DNA of 64,000 bases, taken from contig JAOCPU010000017.1 of NCBI GenBank assembly GCA_035772785.1, positions 124,001 to 188,000 on the forward strand, read 5' to 3'. The notes under the pieces were generated by a model. It had not been told where the DNA came from. It was given only the letters and a program-made list of their open reading frames with translations, and searched no databases. Below are positions 24,178 through 36,280 of this stretch, one piece after another. Made by a program: the position numbers and the translations under genes. How positions within the stretch are numbered: the first letter of the stretch is position 1; every line of letters begins with the position of its first letter. The stretch is from Phlebiopsis flavidoalba (taxonomy: Eukaryota; Basidiomycota; Agaricomycetes; Polyporales; Phanerochaetaceae).

Positions 24178-24934
24178 ATGGGTAAGTATAATCGCGCCTC
24201 GTACATTCGTCGCGACTCATTTTCGAGCGTGTCTCGTGAAGGATGGTTCCTGTTCCTGTTCGCTGTCCTTTGGGGGCCGCTGCACTCATGTTCACCTCGG
24301 TCTTTTGTGTGAGTGCCCACTACCGACCATGCTTAACAGGGTACTCAAAGTTTTCTGCGACACTTGTCGTAGATCATCATGTTCTCTGACCTGGAGACCG
24401 ACTACATAAACCCAATAGATTTCTGTAACAAGATGAACAAGGTGCGTATCACACCAATTCCTCAAAATCTCACAAATAAACTCTCATTCAATTTTAGTTT
24501 GTGCTGCCGGAAGGGGCCGCGCACGCCTTCCTCGCTCTACTGTTCCTGCTTTCCGGACAGTGGATTGCATTCTTGTTCAACGTTCCCTTGCTCGCGTGGA
24601 ATGCGAACAAGTAACGTCGCATGCCGAACTCATCCGTGACAGAAACCTGATATCCACTTGAAGGCTCATCAAGCGGAACCATATGTACGATGCGACGGAA
24701 ATCTTTAGGACGATGGGTCCCCAGAAGAATGAGATATTCTTCAAGCTTGGATTCTATCTCCTGAGCTTCTTCTACTACCTGTACAGGTGCGTCAGGCTCT
24801 ACCCTCTTCCGCTGCTTGATTAACATTATTCTCTGCTTAGGATGATTCTGGCACTCGTCGCAGAGGACAGCCAGCCAAGTAGACACTTGGCCCCTAGATC
24901 ATCTATACATCACCAGCTGCTCATTTATTCATGA
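24178..24934 (+). CDS. Cornichon/ERV14 cargo receptor, copy B
   Basis: It has the same role as copy A and is closer to the usual fungal sequence. The ATG at 24178 with intron 1 (GTAAGT...) gives MGWFLFLFAVLWG; one base is missing or extra near 24270. Next come IIMFSDLETDYINPIDFCNK (about 24377-24432), then FVLPEGAAHAFLALLFLLSG and FNVPLLAWNANK (about 24499-24610), NHMYDATEIFRTMGPQKNEI (about 24679-24736), KLGFYLLSFFYYLYR and MILALVAEDSQP. The frame runs to a stop at 24934; fungal homologues usually end about 12-15 residues after MILAL, so the true stop may lie near 24881. Introns fall at the same five places as in copy A. This copy is the likelier orthologue of yeast ERV14. Confidence 0.93.
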
Positions 24935-25399
24935 TCAACCATGCCATGATATAGGTCGTTTTCTGAACCGTCCCCAAAGTGAAAAGCATCTTATGCTTTC
25001 TGGTACCTTTCCGGTCCCGTCTCGCAGCAGCCACAATAGTGCAGAACAACGAAAGATCTGCGAGAGCCGGTTCTTGCTATTGGCTTTCCGCGTCGAACCA
25101 CGCTTTGTGTCATTTGAAGTTTGACAATACTCGGTAAGACACGAAGAATATGTTTATTCAGATGTTGGACGTGCAAACAGAAGAGGCTAATCCTGGTCGC
25201 GCTTGGGTTGTACATGAAAGCCGACATGCCAAAACCTAGATGTCCGACATACTCCTTGCAGTTTGCTTTCGTTTGTACGTTGGCTATTGAGTGTACTATG
25301 ACGTAGTGGATGGAACCTTACCATATGAAGACTCGTTAGCTCTGAACATGCCCTGGGACATTGAACACCCACGATTCTTATGATACAGAATCACGCACC
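24935..25399. other. Intergenic region, no gene identified
   Basis: The 3' flank of cornichon copy B and 5' flank of the cupin gene. Open stretches on both strands lack motifs. Confidence 0.4.
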
Positions 25400-25869
25400 A
25401 TGTCGTTCAAAACACTGCTTGCTCCTCACTCTTCCCTTCGCGTCTCACGAAACCAAATCCCAAAGCATGGGTCCATACCGAACACGTCTCTGCAAAAATA
25501 GGACCGCTCATAATCTATCACGGGGCGTTCACGACCCTCCGGCCTTACCTCATCTTCGCAGATCGAATCACACATCCTAATGGTCGGTGTTTCGCCTCTC
25601 AATGGCGCTACACGATGTATAGCGAGACCCACTTTCACTCGACGACACACGAGTTTTTGCTCGTCATTGCTTCTGGGAAGGCAACACTACTATTTGGCGG
25701 AGAGGGCAATCCAAGAACGGGGGAAGGTCGAGGGAGAGGTGAAGAAGGGGACGCGGTCCTCATTCCCGCAGGGGTAGGACATCGGCTATTGATATGTTCA
25801 GAGGATTTTGAGATGGTAGGATCGTACCCGGTTTGGAGCCGAGAAGTGGGATATGTGTTATGGGCGTGA
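25400..25869 (+). CDS. Small cupin-domain protein (YjlB-like)
   Basis: A single-domain beta-barrel protein of the RmlC-like cupin fold, about 155 residues, with no secretion signal. The ATG at 25400 starts MSFKTLLAPHSSLRVSRNQI; one base is gained or lost in an A run at about 25493, after which GPLIIYHGAFT continues. Motif 1 is ETHFHSTTHEFLLVIASGKA (25621-25680), with two His and a Glu as metal ligands. Motif 2 is GDAVLIPAGVGHRLL (25750-25794), with the third His. It ends at 25869. This spacing and the THE triad fit the uncharacterised YjlB-like cupins of bacteria and fungi. The enzymatic role is unknown; metal-dependent small-molecule chemistry is plausible. Confidence 0.8.
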
Positions 25870-26898
25870 AAGGGAAGAACGGGTTGAGGAGAGGATTAGA
25901 AAACTTGAATGGTTTGGCAAAGATCCTTTGTATGGAAACTGTGGACCTGTAGTGTCGGTCTCGGAATGAATATGGTCAGCTGCCATACACATAATGTACA
26001 CACCTCGAAGGAACTCACTTTCATTTTATCAAAGCCCTTCCCAATATGTTCACGACGACGACAGTTCTTAATACTCGTCGCGTGTAATTGACTCGGCATT
26101 GCGCATGTGATCATAGCTCGCATATATCACGCATATAGTGGAAGGGACAGATGATTTTTATTGCTTCAATGATCGACTACGCACAAGAAAAGATTGCATA
26201 ATGTGAAAAGGATGTTGGGGACCACCGACCCATCTCCTCCTCCTGGTAAACCAGAAGAGACGATTAAAAGGGTGCTAAGACGTCCGCGTTCTTCTTGACA
26301 CGACCTGACACTCGAACGGCTGCGTGAAACGCTGGGGATACCAGACAAACAGCCATGAGCAACCAGGGGAAAATTATGGTCGTGTCGCCGCACGAAGAAA
26401 AGTCTGAGGCGGCGCTTGACGCTATGAATGGCGGTATTTAGGGCAGGCATCCAGAGTGTCGCACTTCGAAGGCAGACTGACACTGGATTGAATTCGGCGC
26501 AAATAAAGATTATGATCTGAACTAGAATTACTTTCTACACACGAGTAAATCCGAATGCCCCGTGAACCAGTGCGTCTCCATTGAACAAACGCATAGCATA
26601 ATATTTAGTGCGAATTTACGAGAACGGGCTCACCGCGGGCGCTTGAGCCCACATCTCGCCGCGGACGAGAACGGGGTTTCTCTGTTCGTGTGCAGATGGT
26701 CCTTCGCTGGTTTGTCGACCCAAAGTTCTCGTCCATGTGCACTTGGTCTGATACCTCGTCATCCGTTCTGCGGCGGTATGGCTTGTGCGGATGGTAGGCC
26801 CCGGATTTCCGACTAACAATCGCCTCCTCAATCATGGTCCTTTGAGCGATAAGCGAGCTCTACGCTCACCGTAAGACCCCCACAACCCTCTGCAAACC
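25870..26898. other. Region without a firm gene
   Basis: A minus-strand segment near 26390-26280 can be read in a hydrophobic frame (WLLMAVCLVSPAFHAAVRV), suggesting a small membrane protein, but start, stop and family are unclear. Open frames on both strands overlap at 26560-26835. Nothing is assigned. Confidence 0.25.
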
Positions 26899-28159
26899 AT
26901 GTGTCGCTCTACCTCTGCGTCGACTGTGGTGGGTCCAAGACCTCTGCTGTTATCTGCGACGCGGCCGTGGGTGAGGTGAAGGGCCGTGCGCTCGGTGGAC
27001 CCGTCCAACTTCGCTTACCTTGGTATCGACGCGTTCACGGGAGGCCGTCAAGGTCGCCGTGAGCAACGCCCTCAAGACCTGCGTCGACCCGCCCTCAGTC
27101 GAGAGCCTGTCGTGCTCCCGTCTTCGACACCACTCTTTGCCGGTGCATGGCTGGGCGTATCCGGCGTCGACAGCCAAGGCGCGATCGACGCCATCACGCC
27201 TGTTGTGTCCTCACTGCTGGGCATACCGCCAGGCAAGAATCTTATCGTGTGCAACGACACGCACCTCCTCGCAGCACCACTACAGATGTACTCCGACGTC
27301 TCGTGGCGCAATAACCTGCATCGCGGGCACGGCGGCATCGTCGTGAGCTTTACCCAGACTAGGCAACGCAGACGGGTACGTTGAAAGAGATGGGTCGTGT
27401 CGGTGGTTGGGGATGGATCCTCGGTGACGAGGGCGGAGGATATCATGTTGGCCGCGAAGCTGTCCGTCAGATTATGCTTCGTGCAGACGTTTCGTCTGTG
27501 GAAGGATATCCTACGGATAAGCTATCACAAGGCGTGCCTTGACCTCAATACTGAAGACGAGGTTTGTTCCGGTCGACGTTTAGAACACTCGCGGTTTATG
27601 CTCACAATACACCACAGCTTCACACCGGCAACACGCTCGAAGGCGTGTGAATGGAAAAGTTCGGCCTCGAGATAGGACGTATACGAGCTGCTCCCTGCCG
27701 TTGCACCTTCCTGACCCCCACCGGGATATCGCGCTACTCGCGGAACCTGCCATACCAGCGTATGCTGCTATACCCCCGCGAGAAACGACCTCTCTCAGCT
27801 CGCGCCACTTGTCTTTTCCAGTTCATCGCGTTCGAAGACGGCGATCCACTTGCGCTGAAGGTCTTGCGTATCGCCTCGGGCGAGCTAGTGAATCAGATTT
27901 CTATCCTTTTTTCAGGCAGAAACGCCCCCGAAAGGAATCAAACCTAAAGTGAGGGTGTCATATTTTCGGGGGGTCGCTGGCTGGGGTAGAGAAGTACCGG
28001 AACTTCTCCTGGAACAACTTGCATGTGTTCAAGCGCACTTCGTTGACGAGCCGTGGGGCATGTGTTCACGGAAGCGCAGTAGACTTCGTTGATGATGCTG
28101 CTGCCGTGGGTGCGAAAGGACTTGCCGTAGCTGCTCAGGCACGGAAGTCGCAGTCATAA
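26899..28159 (+). CDS. N-acetylglucosamine kinase-like protein (BadF/BadG/NAGK family)
   Basis: An ASKHA-fold sugar kinase that would phosphorylate GlcNAc released from chitin or glycans. SLYLCVDCGGSKTSAVICDA (about 26905-26963) is the phosphate-1 loop with DCGGSKT. SNFAYLGIDAF (about 27005) and AVKVAVSNALKTC follow. AGAWLGVSGVDSQGAIDAIT (about 27140-27198) is the family signature. LIVCNDTHLLAAPL (about 27241-27282) carries the catalytic Asp. ITCIAGT and GGIVVSFTQT (about 27311-27360) form phosphate-2. GRVGGWGWILGDEGGGYHVG (about 27393-27452) is highly characteristic. The C-terminus reads AGVEKYRN (about 27980) and ends VGAKGLAVAAQARKSQS with the stop at 28159. Several one-base shifts and introns break the frame. 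It is convergent with the GH35 gene, with only about 105 bases between coding ends. Confidence 0.85.
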
Positions 28160-28264
28160 TCAGAAATCCAGATGGAGAAACGTAGGAAAGGAAACATATC
28201 CAAAATACATTGTAGTTGTAACAAAAATCCATGTATTATTACATGCCACCCCCGGAGTATCAAC

Positions 28265-31200
28265 CTTAATTCGTCGTATGAGGGAGACTTGACCAGGCCA
28301 ACACTCTCCTTGCTAGTACTCAAGACAGCAGTTGAAATGAGTTCGAGGTCAGCCATCTTCGCCCCATTACCATCTACTCAGAATACATAAGTCGTAGGGT
28401 CAGTTACTTCATCGGTTGCGCAGCGCACCAAGAGACCAGATTGTGACGAGCAACTCGTTAGTGCCCTGGTGGTTCAAGATACCCTCGGGAAGCTACGTGG
28501 TCAAATAATTAGTCCACAAGCTTGCATGAAAAAAATAACCAGTCACTAACCGGGAAGACCTCCTGAGGTCCATCCCTGGAATTAAATCTGCCAAATTGCC
28601 ATCCGTTGATGTAAATAACTGAACGATAGCTGCTTGTCGGCGTGCGTGTAATCTTCAGCGCAACGGGGGTATCAACGTCTTTCGGTAGATCCAGACTGAA
28701 AGACGTGCGGTATGCCTGGATGCCGGCCGAGGAAATACCCGTGTAAGGCGTGCAGCTCGACGAAGAGTTCCACGATGCAGTAGGGGCACCGGGGCAGATG
28801 TGTGCGCCCTCGCGTTCAACGAACAAGCCACCTTCGTTCAGAGGTCCGCGGACTTTGTCGGGGAAGTCCTCACCGCCGAGGTTGCCTTGAATGCGCCAGA
28901 AGTCGAAGTCGCCCCCACCGAGAAGGGTGTAGCCACGAATGCCTCGAGGAGTCTGAAGTACGAAATGAGCGAGATAGTGGCGCAGACATGCGCTCGGATC
29001 ATACCTTGAACTCGTCATCGCCGTCGTAATCCTCCTCCAGGCCTGCGACTCAGTGTCAGAGACCGTCTAACTCCTTCAATCATGGACACATACCGGTCTG
29101 ATCCAGGACTACCGTTAGGACGTTGTCACCATCAACCAGATCGTCCACGTTGAAAGTCCAAGTGTCATTGGTATGGTCTATGCCTCCACCAGATGAGTAT
29201 TGGTTAGTACCTTGGTTCGACCCGAGAAACTTGGAGTTGATCCACGCGCTATAGCCGAAGTTGAAACCCTCTACCAAAGGATTCAATTCCCACATCATCA
29301 TCATAGCATGCGTCACTTACCCTTGAACGGACAACTGAACTCCCGTCGCGTTCTTCCCCGTGAAATGACCCCGTGTGATACTATTGCCTGTCCAAACATC
29401 CTTGGTCAGCATGCGGGATCTGCTTCGTCCATCCCCGCCCACGCACCTTGGTGGAACCCATACTCATCCGCATGACAGCACATACTACGCAGGACACGTC
29501 AGCTCCCTCCCACAAGAACACGCTAAACACTAGCACAACCCACCTTGCCTGCAAACGGCTGGTACGGCCGCAGCCGCGCCGTGCTCGTCTTATTCGCTAC
29601 CACCCACTTGGAGTCGTCGAAACCCGCTCTGAATCTCAGGGAGCGAATTCGCGCAGAGCCATTGGGCCGCAGAAGAAGAAAGGTCCGGGAGGTGCGGCGC
29701 CTCGGCTGCGAAGGGCAGGGTACCCTCCAGCGTGCCGATGCTGGACTTCGCTACGGAGACGGCCTGTCCGTTCCACGTGACGTCCTTCACCGATGCAGGC
29801 GCAAAAACGTGTAGTGTTGTCGTCGCGTTGAGGTCGCCCTGAAGGGCGAGCGTCGAGCCACCAGCGGCGAGCGAGCGAGGCGTTGCGCACGAGATAGGGA
29901 CCAATCACGAGCACGGACGGGACGTCGGGTGCGCGGTCGTAAAACTGTCGCGTCCGGGCTAGGGAGGTGCACGTTCCAGAAGGAAAAAGCCGTCTCTTTC
30001 GGTGCGATGATAACGACTGTCTTGCCGAGAGATACTGTAGAAATACCCGTAGGCGTGCCGGTGATGACTACGGTGCCGTTGGATCCGCTCTTCGCTGAAA
30101 TGGAGGTGGAGCCTGAGATCTTCGGGGTATCTGAAGGTACCCCTGAGATAACAGTCTCAGTGCTATGCCCTTCGTGTGCGTAAAGGACCAAATAGTCAAC
30201 CGAGTCGATGGTAGTCCATGCGAATACCTGAAGATCCTGGTTAGAACCGTGTGTAAGGTGCGGCGGGACATAACGGCTCACCTCGGCAGTGGAGTATTTC
30301 AACACGTGAGAGCCATACTTGTATTCGGAGACTAGAATCTGGCTTTCCCTGCCCTTCTAGGGTGGCATTTCCGGTTGTGGGGACAAACAATTGTGCCTTC
30401 CGTAGTATTCATCCGAAGAGTAAATTGAGTGGCGTCGGTATATCTATCGCACAGGCCAATTCAGTGCTGAAACACAAGGAGCGCGTCCAAGTTACACACT
30501 TGGTGCTAGTCTGCCTGATGACATAGAAGTGCGCTCCAGATGGGCGCACTGGGCGAGAGCCGTCGTGTAGATCCGTCCGTTGTCAGAGAACGCTGGTACC
30601 TGGAGCCAACGGTACCGTTTCCGTTTCCGAACCGAGTTGCGACAAGGAAATCGGGTGATGAATGCAAGAATGCGGCCTGTAGCTTGATCTCAGAGTACTT
30701 TGACGTTAGAGAGCGGTCCTCACGGATAGGAGCGCCGTAGTCGTATCTATAACGAGAACTGTGAGTGAATGATAATGAAAGGAGAGGACGTCATACGAAG
30801 TGTATACTGTAGGTTCAGCTAGGTTTCCCCAATTTGTACCACCAAATGTCATGTAAAGACTCTGGTACGCGGTCTGAGCTGCATAATTATTCTTGGCGGT
30901 GTCAGCTGTCGGTATCACCACATTGAATAAACAGTTCACCTTGTATGCGGTCTAGATGTAGATCACGTCAGTCGGAAGCTCGATAATCAGCAGTGACAAG
31001 TGGCGTACATTGGCAAATTGCTCGTTCGTCAGCTGGAAACATTTGTCGTATCCGGACTGGAAACCGCCACTATTAATTTGCAAGTCGGGTATTAGACTAG
31101 CGCAAGTACTCACGCCGCCCCATGGGTCGAATGCGCCCACCCTGAAACTCTCCGGATGCCCACATCACGTCGGGTATGATTTTCTGGCACGTTAGTGAGT

Positions 31201-32422
31201 ATAAAATTTGCAGATAGAAAGAATTGATCAACCTGATGAGAAGCATCCAAGCCCGAGTTGATCTCAGGCCATGAAGTAGGATTCGCGCAGTCGAAACCCT
31301 GGGGGTATCCATCCCACATGTAGAGATCAACCTCGCCAAGCCCATGAGCGTAGCGTCCGCTGGGATTAGCATCGTTATGTGTGCTAAAATTGACTTGTTA
31401 ACGTTGTGTCGAATATCAGGTGACGCAGGGTGCTCACATGGGTATCTTCGTAATCCCGTTTCCCCTCTTAGGTTATCTTCAATTTGTACCATACTCTCGG
31501 ATCGTCCTGGGTTGTTCGAAGAGGACTGGGAAGAACTCATTCTCGGACTGGACTGCAATGACGGGGCCGTCGGGGTACTGCGGTAGTATGATTAGGATTG
31601 GCGACTATGTAACACGAGGGAGAAACGTGCCTGATAGGGCTTAATGAACTCAGAGACCGCGTCCATGTACGGGGTCCATGCCCCTCGAAGAATCCGGTCT
31701 CGTGTTGGTGCCGCGCCTTCGCGGGGATATTGGTGAGCCAGCCTGGAAAACCTCCTCCGACTGTACGTCATGTCAGTAGCTTCACATCAACTTTCAATGG
31801 GTACGGCGCACTTGTTTCTGCCTGCAGAAAAAAAAGTGATTTTGAGTCCAGAGAAAGGCGGATCGCCGCAAACATACGTACGTTTATATATGGCTAGAGT
31901 TGACACGAATGAGTTGATTTTTCTTTTTGAAGAAAACCACAGCCCACTCACACCCGGCCTGGATATCACCAAAAGACCTACTTCCTTGGCCACCTCATAG
32001 ATGTCCGTTTGCGAACGATAGTAATCAAAGTCTAGGGATCCTTGCTTTCCTTCAGATAAGCCCCAGTGATGATAAACTGAGATAGCATTGAAACCCGCAG
32101 CCTGTATCAAGTGTCAAACAATCCGGTTACCATCGTATAATATCTCGAGGTGATTATTTCTGCTTACCCTCATCTTCTGGAGAAGACATCCCGCCATATT
32201 GTAGGCCCGCTGGGCATCCTCCATGTATGGACTTCCCCGCTAAAACACATAAAGTCTCTTTGTCATCGAGAAAAAAACGAATGCGCATCGAAAAGTCACG
32301 GCAGCAGAAGAATTGCCATGGTAGAATCCTGGGGAACCCGGCGGGACTGTGTAAGAGGATACGGCTGTGGCCGCAATCTGTGCAGACAGCACATATGATA
32401 GCAGGCGTCCGAAGGTATTCAT
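28265..32422 (-). CDS. Secreted GH35 beta-galactosidase, intron-rich
   Basis: It hydrolyses terminal beta-galactosides of plant polysaccharides outside the cell; about 1000 residues like fungal LacA enzymes. The ATG at 32422 begins with a signal peptide ([17 protein letters not shown]). [20 protein letters not shown] and [18 protein letters not shown] (about 32100-31960) lie in the TIM barrel. [11 protein letters not shown] (about 31565-31535) holds the acid/base Glu. The nucleophile region GEFQGG followed by FDPWGG lies near 31155-31125. [20 protein letters not shown] (about 30880-30820) is a strong GH35 marker. Beta-sandwich segments follow, ending [20 protein letters not shown] (about 28615-28560), [20 protein letters not shown] and [12 protein letters not shown]. 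The stop near 28265 is set by family length and requires a frame change. At least ten introns occur, and several exons are frame-shifted. The start faces the MFS gene. Confidence 0.94.
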
Positions 32423-33675
32423 GCTGGGTGGGCAGAGTTCGGCGATGAATTGGCTCCTTTAAATAAGGGATCGTCAACGTTCGGCGACTCGCGGGATGCG
32501 ATGAGCGAGTGAGCACATGTGGAGAAAATGCACACATGAGACGGCAGATCATCGCACATGATATCATGGATTTCTCGAATACAAGTCCATGGCCGTACTC
32601 GCTTGACGGAGAAATAGAGCTTCGACACGGACAACCCGTTCGCGTTCAGCGATTTGCTCATGAAGGTATGAGTGTTTCCAACGATTTGGAGATGGAAGCA
32701 CGAATACGAAGATGAAGATTGGAATCTGCTCGATGCGCGTATAAATTCACGGTAAAGACGTACGTCGACTCCCAAATATACTGAGCAATGGTGATCCATG
32801 ACTCCTGGATGGCAACGACACCACGGTCCGCTCGACATAGTCATGTGTGATGGCACTACGTCAAGAGCACTGCTTTCTTATTGACCCCAGATCAGCGTCG
32901 CAGTGTGCATCCAATAACCCAGAGGGTTCTGGCTCAGAGGAAAGGGAGAACAAATGTTCAGTATGTGTGTCCCCTAAAAAAATCCCTAAAAATGGGCCCG
33001 ATGTTAGTGGGGGGCAGAAGCAAAGTCGCAACCGCCCGACGGCTTGCGGGACCACGGGCTCTCGGTTCCGGCACTTGCCGAAGCAATGATGGCATCAGCC
33101 CGCACCACCCTGCCGCTTTCCACGTTTCTGAGACATGCCCCCGGTCCTCGGAGACGTCTTCGAAAGGCGAACTTTCTTGAGTCTAGTACTGTAAGTATAG
33201 GTCATTTCATTCCAAGGGTGCCGTATTGACCCCAGTACATCAATATAATTACGCAGTCGCACTCCGAAGACGAATTACGGCCCAGGTGTCCTGCTGATCT
33301 TCCTGGATCTTGGATGCTCGCAACTTGGTGCAGTTCGAGTGTCCGAAACTCAAAATCGGCCCTGTCATAACAGTACTGAACATGATGGCAAGTTCCTGTT
33401 GCACTTCATCTCCAGCGAGACCTCACGTGCATACGGTAAGAACAGTTATGAGCTGCCTTTGATGAGAGCTTGTCAGAGCGGGCGTTGCTCATTTTCACCC
33501 AAACCCTACTCCCACCATCAACCGTGTGATCATAGTTGGCTCCATTCATTGAAGCTACTGAGTGTACACTACCGGTGTGAGATACGTTGGTCACGCGTGC
33601 ACCGCTTCCCTTCCGACTCCAGGAACTGGAAACCTTGCTTCCTTCGAGGGCAGCCCCATCCATAAGAACGCCAGT
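32423..33675. promoter_or_regulatory. Divergent promoter region of GH35 and MFS genes
   Basis: About 1.25 kb separates the two divergent starts. A TATTTAAAG-like TATA element lies about 40 bases upstream of the GH35 ATG (32456-32466 on the minus strand). Open stretches here have no recognisable motif, although MFS 5' exons could extend into 33340-33675. Confidence 0.35.
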
Positions 33676-36280
33676 ATGAGCCTACTTTTCTCTTCAAGTC
33701 ACCCGCTCTTTCAGCAACAAGATGAACAGCCATCGACACGCACCCTCGACTTCCTCGAACGAAAAAATATGATACTGCCAAGATCGAGAATGTCGAAGCT
33801 AGCTCACAGGAGGCCATAGACGTCCCGGACGAGGATGGCGAATTACTTCTTCCAGGACGGGCGAGAGCAGGCGGAGAGGAAACTCGTCCGCAAAGCTCGA
33901 CTTTCGGTTATTGCCAACAATAGTACTTATATTCATTTTTGAATTATATTGACGTGAGTATCTCGTCCTTCCGGGAATCAGCATACTCTCACATAAGAAC
34001 AGCGCACTGCTGTCTCATCGGCTCGTCTCAAAGGCATCGAACAAGATCTCAATCTCACAGGTAACGCAACTTTTTATCAGCATGATGCCCTTATCAAACC
34101 GAGCATAGACATCCAATACGAGACCGTCCTCGCTGTATTGTATGCATCATACGTACCGGCTCAAATCCCGATCCAACATGATCCTTAATCGCATCTCCCG
34201 GTTCGCGTTCCACGACTGTTCTCTCATTTAGACAGTACACCTGATCATTTCGTTTTCTTTTCCTGAAACCAGCCCGTCATACTACATCCCAGCTTGTGTA
34301 TGTATTTGGGGTATGACCAGTGCACTCACTGGGGTAAGCCTCCAGCTGCTAACTGACCTGACGAGCAATTCTTACGTTCAACTACCAGGTCACTAAAAGC
34401 TACGCCGGGATTCTTGGGGCGCGGATATGTGTGGGATTTGCCAGAAGTAAGGTTTCACTAAGAAGCTTCGGCGCGAAGGCTGAGATATTTCATTTTTAGG
34501 CTGCCTTTTATCCCGGGGCTATCTATCTCCTCTCGAGATGGTATACGCGGAAGGTTCGATTATGCTCATCAGAGTCTATTGCTGCGATCTCACGTGTATA
34601 CAGGAACTTCGCTTTTCGATCCGCTATCTTGTACGGAGTGGGCTGTTGATTTCGAACGCTTTCGGAAGTGTGAGTAGCACCATCGGATTTGAGAGCTCAT
34701 GTTGATTTGGTTTTAACCCGTGTCGCTCGCAGCTGATGGCTGTGCTGGCATCCTGTCTAAACATGGAGGGAAACTAGGCGTGCGAGCCTGGCGATGGTGA
34801 GTGTGTTTGATCCAGCCTCAAGTGCATTACTGAGCATGATGGTTAGGTTGTTTTACATAGAGGTACATCTTGACACCCTTTGAAAGAGATAGCTTTCTAA
34901 TGTTATACAGGGGAGCCATCACTGTCTGCGTAGGACTGTTTTGCATGTAAGTTGTCCCGATGATGAGTAATACTCGGTATACTAAACTTCCTGTAGCTGG
35001 GCACTCCCTGACTACGTATGTCTTTCGGGCTGTGTAGTTAAAAACCAGTTTCTGTTTAATTCGGATCCTAGCCCCACAATACACGTTGGTTATCCAAAGC
35101 CGAGAGACGTCTCGCTCAAGTGCGTCTCGCCGAAGATGCGGGAGAAGCAGATGAGGACTCCGTTCATGATACGTAAGTCAGTCTCTTCGAACCCCCGGAT
35201 TACATCTGATGTGATATCCAGCGCATTTACCGGCCTCAAGCAGGCTCTGAGTGACCCGAAGGTCTATCTCCTCGCGGTGATGGGTTGCGCGCAGCTACTT
35301 GGTTTGAGTTTCGTCAACTTCTTCCCGACGTATGTGTTCCTGCAGGCACTAAATGGGACCTCACGCATACTCACCCGGGAATGTCAGATTAACTGCAACG
35401 CTTGGCTTCTCGACCACCGTTAGTTTGCTGCTTGCTGCGTGAGCGTAACTCTGTTTTCTTTCTGCATCATTTACTAAACAATCATCAGCCCTCCATGGAT
35501 CTTTTCTACCATCGTTTGCTGCTTGAATGCGTGGCATGCTGGTTGGTGTCTGTCGCCATGCGCAAACAACATCTCGTTAACTTTCTTCCTCAGACCGCAC
35601 GGGAGAGCGATTCTTCCACGTTGCCGGCCATGGTGGGGTGTTGTTCTTGCTTACATCATCGGTGTCTCTACTTCTTTCAGTCGGGGGGCCGCTACACGTC
35701 GCGATGTTTCTTGATGGCTTCGGGTTACGCAGGTAAACACTGTTGCCAAATCTCGTAGCGGTTAACCTGACTTCTCGCAAGGCTTTGCTCTGCTTCTGGT
35801 GTGGACATCCAACGCAATTCCTCGCCCACCCGCGAAGCGTTCCGTCGCCATCGGCATCGTGAATGGCTTTGGCAACACTTAGGAAATCTGTAAGCCTCAA
35901 TGGCGGTACACGCGCAGATGTCCAAATCACTAATGACCAATCTTATGCAGGATCGGATCGTATGCTTGGAAGGCTCAATGGGGCCCTGATTACCACCCGT
36001 CGATGTACATCGGTATTGCCTCGTTCGCACTCAGTACCGCTCTCGGGCGCGCTAGGTATACTCGCAGCATTTCGTGATCGTTATCCTTAGTATGCTCACC
36101 GCGTGGCCATAGTTGTTCGCTACATACTCATTGCGCAGAACAAGAAGCTTGATGCGAGTGAGGCTGAGGAGATGACACCCGCAAAACGTGAGCGGATTCG
36201 AGGAGGCGGCCAGGCTTGAGGGTCGTTTGACGTTCGAGGAGGCTAGGGAGAGACAGAAGGGCTTCCGCTACCTGTATTGA
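33676..36280 (+). CDS. MFS transporter, anion:cation symporter (Dal5/allantoate permease type)
   Basis: A 12-helix plasma-membrane symporter of organic anions or vitamins; the substrate is not predictable. The N-terminal acidic segment IENVEASSQEAIDVPDEDGE (about 33785-33845) is followed by KLDFRLLPTIVLIFI and, across an intron, NYID-RTAVSSARLKGIEQDLNL (about 33890-34062), the ACS-family helix 1 signature. YETVLAVLYASYVPAQIP (about 34120), YYIPACVCIWGMTSALTG (about 34279), SYAGILGARICVGFAE (about 34396), AIYLLSRWYTRK (about 34520) and LRFSIRYLVRSGLLISNAFG follow in family order, each flanked by GT...AG introns. The second half shows LKQALSDPKVYLLAVMGCAQ (about 35239) and AYIIGVSTSF. The C-terminus is RQKGFRYLY, stop 36280. 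A few one-base shifts occur (for example after AQIP). The GH35 gene is divergent from it. Confidence 0.9.
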
